This document shows, one piece after another, positions 23,197 to 36,800 of a stretch of DNA of 64,000 bases. Each line of letters starts with the position of its first letter. The stretch's first letter is position 1. The position numbers were made by a program, and so were the translations under genes. The notes under the pieces are model-generated. The model did no database searches. It was not told the origin of the DNA and saw nothing but the letters and a program-made list of their open reading frames with translations. This DNA comes from Papilionanthe hookeriana x Papilionanthe teres (lineage: Eukaryota > Streptophyta > Magnoliopsida > Asparagales > Orchidaceae), in contig CM040429.1 in assembly GCA_022702705.1 (NCBI GenBank), positions 5,014,073-5,078,072 on the forward strand, in the 5' to 3' direction.

Positions 23197-24418
23197 GTAA
23201 GGAAGACGATGTATCCATTGCAAGTCGTTTAGTTTAGATCTGGAAGCAAAGTCTTTATCCCTTTCTTCTGTTTTTGATCTGCAATGGTATGATGATTCTC
23301 CCTCTTTCATTTGATACACATATACACACACAGTGACGCAGAAATTCTTTCCCTGAATGATTATCTGTTTAAAAGGATATGGAGATCCTGTTACCTTGTT
23401 TTGGAAGATCATCGGATTGGAATCTGAGTTTGATTTGTGTGCGAGTGAGGATGGAATCAGTTGTTATTAGTTTTTGGGTGATCGGACCATTCATTTGTGT
23501 CGCATGTGTTCGTCGATGGAGTATGAGTGAAGTTCTAGGGTGTAGATTGGTTTGTTGTTGCGGAGAAGGGGAATAAGTTGGGGTTTCCTTTCGTTGTGTT
23601 ATGAGTATGGGGTCTTGAATTTGGGGGATTATGTAGTCTCAACGCTCAGTGAAAAAATTTCGGTCCGGATTCCGGACGGAGAGGAACGCTTAAGAGATGG
23701 ATATTGATGAATGCCCGTAGTCCTTTTTTTTTGGTCCTGAAGCTATCTGTGCTATTATTCTTCCTGAACTGAGCTTTCTGAAAAGTTGAAATTAAAGACA
23801 ACACGTTGAGAGATACCTGCTTCCTTTTTATTTTGAGCTTGACTGCTCCTAAACAACAAGCATCTAATTAGGTGGAATTTATTAAATGAAAAATGGTGCA
23901 TAAGCTGATGAATTCACGGTAATACAAAATTTTTGACTTTTTTTTTTCCATAATTCAAGTAGGCCTGCTGCCTTGGAAGAAAAGCGAGATCAGAGGCCTC
24001 GTTACATGATTTTTGGGCAGGTTCACTGTCAGTGTTTTGGCCGGTTTAACATGTCCCTCACTGAATTTGATCCCAATCGCCTCTTTGGGCGTAAACTAGT
24101 TCCTTATGTTCTCCCGCTGGTTCGGCCTTGATGCTGTCATATGTCATGTTGGAGTGTTTTGTTGAAACACGGAATATTTGGTGCTGACGACTTGGTCTCT
24201 TACTCAAGGTTACACGACTGTTTTGCTTTTATGACGGAACCTTTATGGCCGCACTTTTTTTGGCGCGAGCTCTGATTATCCACTAGCACTCAGCAATCCA
24301 ATTTTCTGTGTTTTGCATTTTAGGCTTTTTTGGGTGTATTTATCTGGCTGATTTATTTTTTGAGCGCCAATTACATTAGAGGCCAACAGCTTTTTGTTTG
24401 CCTAGCAACGATTTTCTG

Positions 24419-24455
24419 GACAATTTACATGCATACCACTCAATTCTTAGCTGGT
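24419..24455. mobile_element. Short MITE-like arm fragment
   Basis: CAATTTACATGCATACCACT followed by CAATTCTTAG matches only the left arm of the family. Confidence 0.5.
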
Positions 24456-25960
24456 TTAGAATTATCTTTTTAGAACAGCTTTACATGTCCGAACTCATCC
24501 TCATGTGTATGGTGTGATCAATTCTCTGATTTCTCAAGCAATAAGTTTTTATAGCTTAGTTTCAAACTTGCAGATACCTCCATACAGTTGCCTCTAGACT
24601 CTAGTTGAGCATTCAACGTGGATCACTCTTTTATATACATGAAAAATTGTCCTCATTAGTCGTCTCCCTAAAGAAAAAACAGCTCTAATTGTTTGACTTG
24701 TATTATTTCACTTGAGCTGATAAACTATATGTATTTTCTTTTAAGTTGAGTTTGTTAAACATATAACAAACGCCTGTTTTTTGGGGTGGTTAAGATTATT
24801 TTACCCCGGACACTTGTTATTTTGAGGTAAATCTATGATTATGCTGTAACCATTAGCAGAGAATATGATTATATCGGCTGTAAGACAAAGGAAAAGCTAA
24901 CGGAAGAGTAATTCCTTCTTTATTCGCATGTTACCTTGTCATCCTTTATATCTATAAAACTCTGTCATCTTGCTCTTCGTGGTCTACTGGAGTTCCTTGA
25001 GTACTCATGAATCATGATTTGTCTATATCATTTTACAGTTTTGTTGAATCCTCCCTTTTTTCCCAATCATGTCATGGTTGGTGATATCTGTCATAACTTG
25101 TCCCGGGATTTAGAATTAACCACGGTAGACATGAATGGTTGAACGATGAAATTAAATTTTTTACTTTTTTTATTTAAATATTAACTGAAAGAGTCGTTAA
25201 AGAAAATAATTAAATTGACTAAATAAAAAATAAAACATGTTTTTATTGACCCCTTCTTTTTTACACGTTAGCTTATGAATTATTCATCTTATTCAAAAAC
25301 ATAAATCTAAAAAATATTAAAACAATATAGTGAGTTATCTACATAATCTAAGATCAATAACTCTTATAAAATACAATAACCCAATGAAAAGAAAGCAATA
25401 TACATGTTGATCTTTCATATTTCTATAAAAACATTATAATAATTTAATGTATGTGTTCATGACGTTTACTTAATAGAGTAAATGTATATTTTGATATGCA
25501 TCTACTTTAATTGTACTATTCGAGCTTTAATATTTAACTTTTATTTTACTTCATGTTATAAACATTCACATCTATCTAAGGACATCGTCAAAACATAACC
25601 TAACACTTCCTTGGCCGATATTATCCTGTCAGTACTACGGTTCATGATCGAATTTACATGATTGTTTGGAGTGAAAATGTGTCTACTCGCCCATGATTAA
25701 TATTCTCTCATCGGCATAGTGGTTAGCTATCTAAACATCACAATCTTTTGTGACAGTAAGATAACATATACTTGTGCAAATTCACTGACGTTCTCAATTG
25801 TACCATAATGGGGTAAACTCGTCCTCTTTTATGCACATACAAGCTTTCATGCATACAATATTTTCATTTTATTTTTCAATGCATACATTACATTCACGTG
25901 AGACTTGTATTTATCTACTAAAATTAATGCAACTCAACCAGAAGTGAAGGTCATAATTTT

Positions 25961-26185
25961 CAGTTCTTACCTAACACTACTTACTCGATATGTGGGTATC
26001 TATCATTAATTAATAAAATTTATTATTAAAGATTGACAATCACTGAAATAAAATATTTTTTTAATTCGATTTTCAATTCTTACGGAACAATACTTGGTAT
26101 GTGGGTATCTATCATTAATTAATAAAATTGATTACTAAAAATTAGCAATCAAAATATTGTTTATTAATTTGTTACTGAACATAAA
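25961..26185. repeat. Two-copy tandem repeat of about 113 bp
   Basis: TTCTTACSKAACAMTACT-type starts at 25963 and 26076, both followed by TATGTGGGTATCTATCATTA and ATTAATAAAAT. The copies have diverged moderately. Confidence 0.7.
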
Positions 26186-27834
26186 ATAATTTATACAACT
26201 CAATTTACTATTAAACCTATAAAAACAAAACCCTCACTAACATTTTTACTCGGATTGACATCTTAAGCCACTCACGCAAGCTTTCTTACGAAGCTCACTC
26301 CCTGCATCTTCTCACATGTGATTCACCCTTGTATCTTTCTCTTTTTGCAAGCGGAGAAATCTCGTGCTTGACTCCTTCTGTTCTTCACCTGTGCCTTCTG
26401 AATGCAAGCGGTCCACCTGCAATCAATGCCCTGCCCCTCGCCCTCACGTTAGAGCCTCTCTCCTCTCTTTTTTCGTGCATAGGACACACGCGCATGCTCC
26501 CTTCTATGCATGAGACAAGCTTCACATTCGAGTCGGCATCGTGTCTTTTGGCTTCAAAACTTCGCCTCTTCTTCTCCTTCGCATAGATTACTCACATAGA
26601 GAACTTTACGTTGCTCGTCCAGCCAACAGGGTTGAATTTCTCTTATACTTGCATTGACTGCGTCGTCTCTCCCTTTCCTTATTCTTCTTCTTCCCATAGG
26701 ATGTGATTTTTGCTTGTCGTTGATTCCTTTCCTTCGCTCGATTGTGATGTCATCAGCAAGTTATGATGCTCTCTCTCTCTCTCTCTTTTATTTTTTTGAT
26801 TCTATCTGTCCCTGTTCTCTGTTATAACTCTTTCCATCTGTTTCTTATTATCCTCCTGCTTTGAATAGTACACCCGTCTCTTAAGTAGTAATCATCAAAG
26901 CGTTTTGTTCGAACCGATATTTCCAAAAAATTATTTTATTTTATTTTTTCAGTCACTACAGTATCTATTCTATGAAAATTGGCGAACAAGTTGCCAATGC
27001 AGAAGAGCAATTAGCCAAGCTTGTTATTGTCATGTCTCATGATGATCCCTCCCCAAGTTGATTTGGGACATAATAGAAGTTCAAATTAGTTGATTGAATA
27101 AACCTTCAGCACCCATTTTGGTATTCTGCTTGTTAAGATAGAGTGAGTGATAAATTCAATCACCTTAATTCACCTAAAACAATACATAACACATTAATCC
27201 AATTCACATACATCCAATAAAATCAACTAGTCAAATTTAGCAGAAGTAATACAAAATAATTTATTTAAATATATCTACATAGCATTTAAATTACACGAAG
27301 ATTCTTATAAAAACATAAGCTTCTTTTGATGCTTTACCTTAAAATTTCTCTTTATTAAAATAGTTCTATAGTAAAATATGCTCGTAAAATTGAACCAATT
27401 TTGCTCAGTCTCTACATTTTCTTCTTCTTATTTTTGCAAAAATGCATATGACAATCTAACCAGTTGCCTCAAAACGATTAACAATTCTAATATATATAAC
27501 TCAAAATACGAAAGAATAGTAAACAACAGGCGAGTATTTAGCAAAGTATCAACTATTTGGTTTGGCAAACTCGTTACAGCCCCTTCAAATCCGTCGATTT
27601 TATTATCTGTCTTCCTCAACCATACAATCAGACCATTTTCATGATGGTTTTTAACCGGTTTGCAGAGTATGCTCACATCATGACGATGCCATGATTCAAG
27701 TCAGCCTTAAATACATTGTGCTGAATTTGTGTACTTTCTAGCCAATTTTTATTACTAAATTAAGCTAACTTAATTTTTGCAATGGTCTTTTATTAATTTT
27801 TTAGGTATATAGAAGAGACAGGTGACATCATTTA

Positions 27835-30800
27835 ATGGAAGAAGAGACGCATCAAGGTTCTGGAGAAGTTAAGGTTAGTCATTTCTTTGCCTTTATAGTC
27901 CGTGTTTTCTGTTCTGGTCACTACTTACTATGTCATATGCTTTAGAGGTCCACCTGAAGCTCCATTTTTGTTGGATTCCTTCATTTTTGAGACTTAAAAT
28001 GAGTCAATAAGTAGCCTTTAACTTTCTTGCCATTGATTGAGGTTTTTTATACTAGAAGAAGATGATATTTGTGGCTAATGTAACCATGGGGCGAAGTTGT
28101 AAGTCCGTGTGTGTTTCCTATCGTGCGTGGAAGCTTCTTTTCCATGTGTTTCAAATCAAATTTCTCCTGAATTTAGAAGTGGTAATTCTTGAGATTGAAC
28201 TTATAAGGTGTTTTTAAATCCTATTTCTTGTGTATTGAATCAAAGCTCTTATGCATTTTTGGAAACATGGCCTTGAAGCCTTCAACCCATACGCTACATT
28301 TTTATATGTGAAGTTTATGTTCTTTAATTCAAGTGAAAGCATTTGTCATGTACTTTTTATATTCTGAGCTTTATGAGCCACTCACGTCCTCTCAATTTTG
28401 TTTATTAGGATCTATAGGATTTTAGTTATATTAGCTTGTTTATCTAGATGATTTTTTCTAGACCATTGGTTTCCTTTTTGTTCGGATGGGTTTTACACCT
28501 ATTGTACATACCATTAGCGGTCTATCTTATTTTAATGATATTTATTGCCAAAAGTATGATACAAATTGTATGTATATACATATTCTGTGAATGGTAAATT
28601 TGCAAGCATAAAATCTCCTTTAAATGAAGGTCAAATATTTTTAAGTTTGGTTTGGTTTTTGAATATATGAATACTTACGCAGTTGCTTGACAATTAATCA
28701 TGTGATTATCAGTTTTTATAGTATTCTAATTTGTGTACCCTTGACTAGCTTGAGTGTGAAAGCAATATGATATGATAGTATTCTAATGGAAGTGTGAATT
28801 TAGTAGATATGATAATTTCTTGGCTTATTTTTTTAATATTATTTTAAAAACTAAAAAGATGCTTGATGAGTGGATAAAGGGTCTATTGGTTCTTTTTAAG
28901 AATAAAGTGGATGCACAAGAATATGCAAATTATAGAGGAATTAAGTTAACGTGTTATATATTAAAGTTATGAGAGAATAATTGAATATATATTACCAAGT
29001 TATAAAAAAATTCTCAAAATTAGTCTGGATTCATGTCGGAAAAGTCTTCTATGGAAGCTGCACATTTATTGGGAGCTGTGATGGAGAAGTACACAGAGAG
29101 AGAAGTATCTACATATAAATTTTGCTGATTTAGAAAAAGTTTATGATAATCTTCTAAGAGAACTATCTTGGAGGGTTCTAGAAAAGGAATGTATTGATAT
29201 TCTTTATATTTAAGTCATTAAGGATATGTTTACTAAAGTTGTTACTTGTGTTTGAGCCCGATGATGGTTGACCAAGTATTTCTTATTTCAATTGGACTTC
29301 ATCAGGGACCGGCTTTAAGCCTATATCTTTTTGCTTCAGTCATGGATGCTCTTACTGGACATTTACAGGAGGATGTACCTTGGTGTATGATTTTATTGAG
29401 TATATCCTTTTTTTGGGTAAGACTAGAGAGAGTTTAAGAAAAAAAATAGTTTTTGGTGATCAACTTTAGAATCTAAAGGCATTCGTTTGAATAGATCTAA
29501 ATTAAATATATAGAATGTAATTTGAGTAGTAGTAGATCTAGTAGCAGGGTTATAACAATTGGCAATCAACTCAAAGGAGTGAATGTTGTAGATATTTCGG
29601 GTCTATTATTCAAATTGATGGTGATATAGATGTGGATGTTATTAGTAGAATTTAAGTTTGATGGTTGAAGTGGAGGAATGCATCATACGTTTTGTGTGAT
29701 AGAAAATACTTCTTAGACCTGAAAGAAAATTTTATAAGATGGCGATGAGACCTGCAATGCTTTATTGCGCAGAATGTTGACCTATAAAAGAGCAACATAG
29801 CATTCAGTTAAGTGTTGTTGAGATGAGAATGCTCCGGAGGATGAGCGGCTTTACACTCAGAGACAATGCAAAATGAATATATCCTTGAAGGGATTGGAGT
29901 AACCCCCAATGACATACATGATTAGAGAGAGTCGCCTTAGATGGTTTGGTCATGTTAAAATGAATATATTAGCCGATTCATTTTCTTTAAGGTCTACATT
30001 GCAATCATTTTCTTTCTTAAAATTGGGTTCAATGCTATTGGTATATTCAAATGCTTTCCCTAAAGTATTTTTTTATGGCTTCTTTTTTTTTAATTTATGG
30101 AGCGAGTGTTATGATGCACGTGAAAGTGAGAAGCAATGCCTATGCTTGATCTACTAATTGGTGTTGCAGAAAATTTAGATGAAGAAAATCATGCCAAAGG
30201 TCCGATGATCAGAGCCTAAGAGCCCAAGAAAGTAATCAATTATGGCCCATACAAGGACCCACTCAAAAAGATATAATCAATGATTATACGAGTTTTAATA
30301 TTTAAATTTCATATTAAAAATTTGACTTTTCATATTAAGAACACGTATGGGTTTTCCACTTGATCAATTTTGGAAGATAAAATGAATTAATAAAAGATGT
30401 TTGTCACTTTCCTCCTTTAATAGTTTTATCCCCTTCAAGCATTTCTCACTTTTTTTAAATGATGAGTCTAAAAGTTATTCTTACCTGTACAAATAATATT
30501 TTTATGTAATAAAAATTTCAGCTTTGAAACAATAAAAAAATAAGAGAAACTAGCTCTAATGTGGTTGGAGCTTGGTGGCAGACCTTGATCTTCTTTGGTG
30601 GGAAATGTTAGTCATTTTGTGTTTGCTTGTTTTGTTTCATAACATCTATTACACTAAATCTTCATAACATCTCGGACATCCTCTTTATTGATAAGATGAT
30701 TATGTGTTGGTAGGCCTCTTGCCTGTCAATTATTGGCTACTTTTCTATGAATAATCTTAGCATGAAGATAATCAGCATGTTTTTTTTACTGATTTACAAC

Positions 30801-33800
30801 TTCAGTGAAGATAAGCGTAAGGCTTTTTCTAAAAGAAAATTGCAACTAACTTTTCTCACTATGTTTTTACTATATCAATGGTTCCCTGGCGCACACTATT
30901 AAAATTATCTCTCCATTTTGATTGTTATGTGAAGCCATTTATCACCCAGTTTGGATCTCATTTTCATGACTTCATCTTCATTACTTTAATTTGTCTATCT
31001 TCTTATTCCTGGCCTTTATTTTTAGATGGCCTTTATTGGGGCATGTTGGGACCCTCTTTAGAGTTTTGGTGAAATTACAAGTTATTATCCTTTTTACAAG
31101 GGAGTGTAGATTGGATCTCTGTCGTCTGGATATTGGTAGAATCTGAAACTTGAAAGCATTCTTTCACGCTGCTTCTTTTATTATATTTTTGGTCATTTTT
31201 TCTTTTAATTTTGTAAGACTCGTCCTGAAGAGATCCTAAATTTCAATAGCTTGGTCTTCCATTTGATGATCATAACGATCCTCCTACTCTTTTCATTGAA
31301 GATCCCCCCTCATCTGTGTAGTTTTGTTCGCAAAATTTGGAGACTCTAAAGGATAGTAGTTAATGTCCTATTCTGCCAGTCCGTTAGTGTTGATTACTTC
31401 ATTAACTTCTATGTTTCTTCATTTACAAATACTGCTGTATGAAGAACAATTAGTGTTTTATTGAACACTTTTTTATTGTTTTTCTTCATCCTAATAAAGT
31501 TATTGATTTGTGCATTACATTTTGGAAGGTGGGCATAGTGCAATGGTTAATTTGTCTACTGTCTTCACAATTAATTCTACTTATGAATAAAATCAATCTG
31601 TGAAGTTCAATTTGAGCGGTAATATTATTTTTATTTTGAATCTCATGAATTTCGTACACAGTACAATTACTGGCTATTCCTATTATTCATGAAGACAAGG
31701 CCTCGATTAAAACCATCTATTTCATATGGAAATGGTGATGAAATGAAAATATTACTCATTCTAGTAGCTGTAGAGTATGAGTTCGTTCATCAAATAATAA
31801 TTGATTATAATCCACATATAAACTTTTATTAACAAATTCTTGTGACAGGTTGATGGCGATGTGCAAGAAATTTTAATCAATGGTGATGGGAACCCACAAG
31901 GACAAGAAGGAAATAAACAATTAGAAAAAGGCACCCCACATTCTACTAATGAGAACTCGAACAATTCAAGCAATGAACTCTTTGAATCGCAAGAAAAGAT
32001 CAGAGTACTTGAGCTCCAACTTCAGACGGTCAATGAAGAGTTACGGAAGTTTGATTCTGATAAAGCAAAGTTAAAATCGGAGCTTGATCTTGCTATAGAA
32101 AAACTAAAATTAACTTCTACAGAGCATGAAGAGCTCCAACTTGAACATAAAAGGATGAGGGAGCAGATATCAGCTGACGAGCAAAAGCATAATTTGCAGG
32201 GTTTATCACTCCAGGAAGCATTGAAAGATCTAGATGGGAAACATAAGGAGGTTGCTGACACGAAGGAAGCATTAGATGGCTTGACTGCTGAGCTGGAGAG
32301 CTCAAAAAAGAAGTTAGAGGAGCTTGCATTGCAACTGGAAGAGTCGGCTGGTCAGGCACGTAAATTTGAAGAACTAAGTAATCAAAACAGCTCACATGCA
32401 GAGTCACAGTCACAAAGAGCTTTAGAGCTTGAGAAAATGGTGGAAACTGCAAAGTTAGCTTCAGACGAGATGGAGCATCATTTAAATAAACTGCAAGAAG
32501 AGTTGAAAGCGGTGAACCAGAGGTTGGAGGGGAGTAATCAAGTGGAGGAATTACTTGCTGCCACAAAAATTGAACTTGCTAAATCTTTGGAAAAGTTGGA
32601 TGTTTCAAAATCACAGGTTGGAGAGCTTGAACAGGAGCTTACTTCCAAGGAGGCTCACATTGGCAACCTCTCTCAGGAATTGGATCTATATAAGAATTCT
32701 GAAGACCAGATGAAACAAGAAAAACAAGCGGTTGAAAGCATTCTTGCTTCTTTGAAAGAAGAGGTCCAAGCTAAAACTGTGGAACTTGAAGAATTTAAAT
32801 TAAAAATTGATGAGGAGATTAGGGCTAGAGAAACAATGGAAAATAGGTCTCAGAGCCAAGAAACACAAATTCTAGATTTACAGGAACAACTTGTTAATCT
32901 AAAAGGTGAGAAGGAAACCCTTCAAAGCAAGCTGGTGGACCTCAGCACATCTGAAAATGAACTCAAAGCGCAGCAGATGGAAACAGATGCTCGATTAATT
33001 TCTGCTGAGAAGCGAAACATAGATCTTGAGCAGCAAATATCACTTGTGGAACAAAAATATGCAGATGCAGAGAAAGAGATTGAAGAACTCAGTGGGAAAA
33101 GCAAAGAGCTCACTGCTTTGTTAGGAGAATCTGAAGAGAATCACGCCCAATCACGATGCCATGTTCAAGCATATGAAGATAGGGTCAGCCAACTAGAATC
33201 ATCTTTGAACTGCTCATATTCGAAGAAATCGGAGCTTGAACAGGAGTTGACAAATCTGGCTGAGAAGTGTAAGGCGTTAGAAGAGCAAGTTAGTATTTCA
33301 CATCAGCGTAATCTTGAGCTGCATGAGTTGCTTCATGCCTCTGAATCTAAATTAGAGAATAATGACAAGAAAGTAGCAGAGTTGGAGTTACTCTTGGAAG
33401 CCATCAAACAGGAAAAAGGGGAACTGGAACAGCATTTAAAATCCACAGAGGAAAAATGTAAAGATGCTGAATCACAATTGGAGCAGCAAGCTAGAAGAGT
33501 GCTCGAGCTTTCAGAAGAATTACAGGAACTTAAGGAAACTTCACAACGCCTTGCAGCAGATCTGCAAAATTCAAATGAAAGGGAGAAAGAGTTGATAGAA
33601 ATGCTGAATGTAGTCACTGAAGAAAGAAAGAAGCATGAAGACTTGTCATGTAGTTCTGCTGAAAAGCTTTCACTGTCTGAAAAAGTAATTGAGGATTTAC
33701 AAATTGAGCTCAAGTTAACTCGAGGGAAACTGGAAACAGTAGAAAGGGATCTTGAGGATTCTGGTTTGAGAGAGAATGAATTAGCGGAGAAGATTAAATC

Positions 33801-36800
33801 TACTGAGGAACAGCTAGAACATGAAAGAAAGTCAGCTGAGCAATCTATTGCAAGGTGTATGGAGCTTGAATCATTGCATGATTCTGTGGTCAAGGATTCT
33901 GAGCGAAGTCTTGAAGCAGCTGCATTAAGTTTGTCTGAAAAAGATTCAGAAGCTAAACAGCTGTATAATAAAATAAATTCTCTTGAGGAGCAGGCAGCTT
34001 TCTATCAAGAGCAAGTCATGGAAACAACCGAGAAACTAGCATCTCTAATGATGGAAATGGAGGCAAGTGCTGCAAGATTGGCCACCTATGAGTCAACTGT
34101 TGAGGAACTTACTGTCAAATTATCAGGCAGTGAAGCAAAAGCTGAGCAGTCATTTGCTGAGAGTGAAAGGGCCAAAAAAGAGCTTGAAGAAAGCCAGTCA
34201 AAAATTAAGGAGCTGTCTGAGTCATTGAGCTCCATTCATACTGAAAAGGAAGCAATGGATAGCCAACTGCTTAGCTATTTGCAAAATATTACGGAATTGA
34301 CTGATGATCGTGCAAGAAGTTCGGAGCACCAATCTCAAATTGAAGCCTCGATTAAAGAAACTGAAACAAAATTGCTTGAAGCTCTTGAGAGATCTGCACA
34401 AAAGGATTCTGAAGCTAGAGAACTAAGTGAGAAACTGCTTGCAGTTGAGACCCAGTTTAAAGCCCATGAAGAACATGCAAATGAAGCAGCTTCTTTTGCC
34501 AAAAATTGCAAGGCTGAATTGGAGGACGCCATGCTGAAAATACAGAACTTGGAAAGCTCCTTTGAGGAAACAAAAAGCAGAGCTAGTCATTTTGAGAACA
34601 AGCATGAGGATTTAAGTCAAACAAACTTAAATTTGTCTCAAAAGATAGCAGAATATGAAACTAAAGTGAATGAGCTAGAGGGTCTATTGAAATCCATAAC
34701 AACAGAGAAAGAGGATGCATCCGTGCAACTTGAGTCTTCAAGTAAAGCAATTGAGGATCTTTCTAAACAGCTGTTCTCTGAAAGAGAGAAACTCCAAATT
34801 CAGGTGAGGCTTTTGATTCATTCATTTATTATACACCAAATTATTAAATATCAATTACAATTCAAGTTGTTGATATCTCATGTGCTCTTGAAACTGTAAA
34901 TATTTCGTGAATCTGATTGTGTAAGCCGAACGTCTGTAGATTTCTTCTCTTCTGGACGAGAATAATAGAACAAATCAATTTTATCAAGATGCCAAGAAAG
35001 AGATCGAAGAACTAAAAGTTCAGCTTCAAGAAATTCAAAACGTTCATAAGACAACAGAATCCTCCCTCAATTCTGACCTAGAAAATCTAAAAGCAGAGTT
35101 ATCTCAGAAATCCCAGCTACAAGCTGTGATTTCTGAACTTGAGCAGCGATTGGCAGCAGCTGATACCAAACACAAGGAAGAGGTATGGCTATGTTCCCTA
35201 TAATCTACCATATTTTTTTAGTCAACGATGGACAGACATGGTCAACGGACAAAAAAAAAAAGAAGGGATTTTTAGGTACACCTGAATTGTATATACTTCA
35301 TGAAGCTGATTCCGCTTAATCTGTATTGCCTTTAGGTTTCTTCTATTTTGGACGAGAGTAATAGATATAATAAAATGTATCAAGATGCAAAAGAGGAGAT
35401 TGAAGCTGTAAAAGTTAAGTTTCAAGAAATGCAAAATGCTTATAAGACTTCAGAATCCTCCCTCAATGCTGAACTTCAAAATCTGAAAGAGGAGTTATCT
35501 CAAAAATCTCAGCTGCAAGCTGTTATTTCTCAACTTGAGCAGCACTCGTCAGCAGCTGATACCAAGCATAAGGAAGAGGTACTCCTAGTTGTTGGAAAAT
35601 ATACCAAACTTTGTTAATAACAATGACATACGTTTATTGAAAGGAATGTTCTTTTGATTTTCCATTTTTCAGATTGAAAATTTGAGGCAATTAACTGCTG
35701 AGAAGGATGCAATCCTGGCTGCTAAAGTACAGGAACTTGAAAACATAACACAAAAAAGAGAAGTTCTGACCCAGCAGTTGGATGATCTCCAGAAGGAGTA
35801 TAATAACCTCGTCGCAGAACAGGTTTCTTCCACACTTTTGACCTTGCTGACTAGAGGAGTCAATCCTTATTGTTTCAGGCTTATAACTTGATTTCTGAAT
35901 CTTAGATATAATGTCATTCTTGGAAATGGTACTTTGATTCATTGGAAGCACCATAACATTGAGCATGATTTCAGAAGTACTTATTTGGAGCGAGGGAAAA
36001 AAAAAAGAGGAAAATTTAAAGGTCAACAAAAGATAACAAGCAAAGTATAATGTGAAGAATCTTGAACAAAAAAAGAATTGTAAATTAAATATACTATCAT
36101 CGGCATGATAGATGCGTGATGCAGTCAATTTAAGAAAGATAAGTTGGACATCTATGAGACGCTTTTATATTCATTTAAGCATGAATTCTAGCATCACAAA
36201 GTAGAATGGAATTAAACCAGGATTTTAATCTTGCAATTGTTTTGGCAGTAAACATGAATGCATGCATTCACACCAGTTATGAAGCTTATTGCTTTGAAAA
36301 TTTTAATTCATGACATTCTAAATGTAGAATAAATTAATCAAGCAAAAAGAAATTGGATTGAGCGTGAACTTCTGTCGGCATTTTTATGCATGAAGGGTAA
36401 ATAATTCACTCTAGTAATTGATTTCTTGCTGAGGAGAACACCTATTCCATAATGAAAATTTGACATTAAGGGCTTGTTTTTGTTTTTTGTTTTCGTTTCT
36501 GTTCTTATTTTAAAGAACAGTTTGTTTAGTGCATATTTATGCAAGCTAACTTAGCCTGTTGTTTGAGAGTTAGTATTTCAACCAAGCTGTCTTAGGTTCA
36601 AGGTCTTACATATAAGGCATGTGTGTGTTTACAATTGAATTCCACCCAAATTTTCATAAAGAAAAAAACAAATTAGGTTGGTTTTAAAAACACTCAAAAT
36701 ACCCAAAAGTCTGTTTTCAGTAATTTTTTTTTTTAAATCCAATGACCATGTTATAAAATAAAAACTAAAAGTGATGCCAGACAGTCCCTAAATTTTTAAT

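Larger units (their letters stand above)
23197..27804 (+). other. 5'UTR intron of the coiled-coil gene
   Basis: Holds a partial MITE-like arm (24419), an AT-rich block (25080-26230) with a tandem duplication (25961-26185), a CT-rich stretch with a CT microsatellite (about 26769-26788), and otherwise unrecognised sequence. The open frame at 26329-26586 has no known domain. The intron ends TTTTTTTAG at 27804. Confidence 0.55.

Noticed and set aside
26329..26586. 85-codon frame in the 5'UTR intron of the coiled-coil gene
   Set aside because: No domain, in a CT-rich tract; probably chance.
31528..31570. SINE-like A box (CATAGTGCAATGGTTAA)
   Set aside because: Only a short head is readable; no B box, tail or target duplication, so not annotated.
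32117..32566. Minus-strand open frame of 149 codons in the same exon
   Set aside because: Antisense shadow of the coiled-coil coding sequence with no recognisable motif.
33333..33893. Long open frame on the minus strand inside the big coiled-coil exon
   Set aside because: Its serine-rich reading is what antisense of E/K/L/S coiled-coil codons produces; no domain, and the sense strand explains the conservation.
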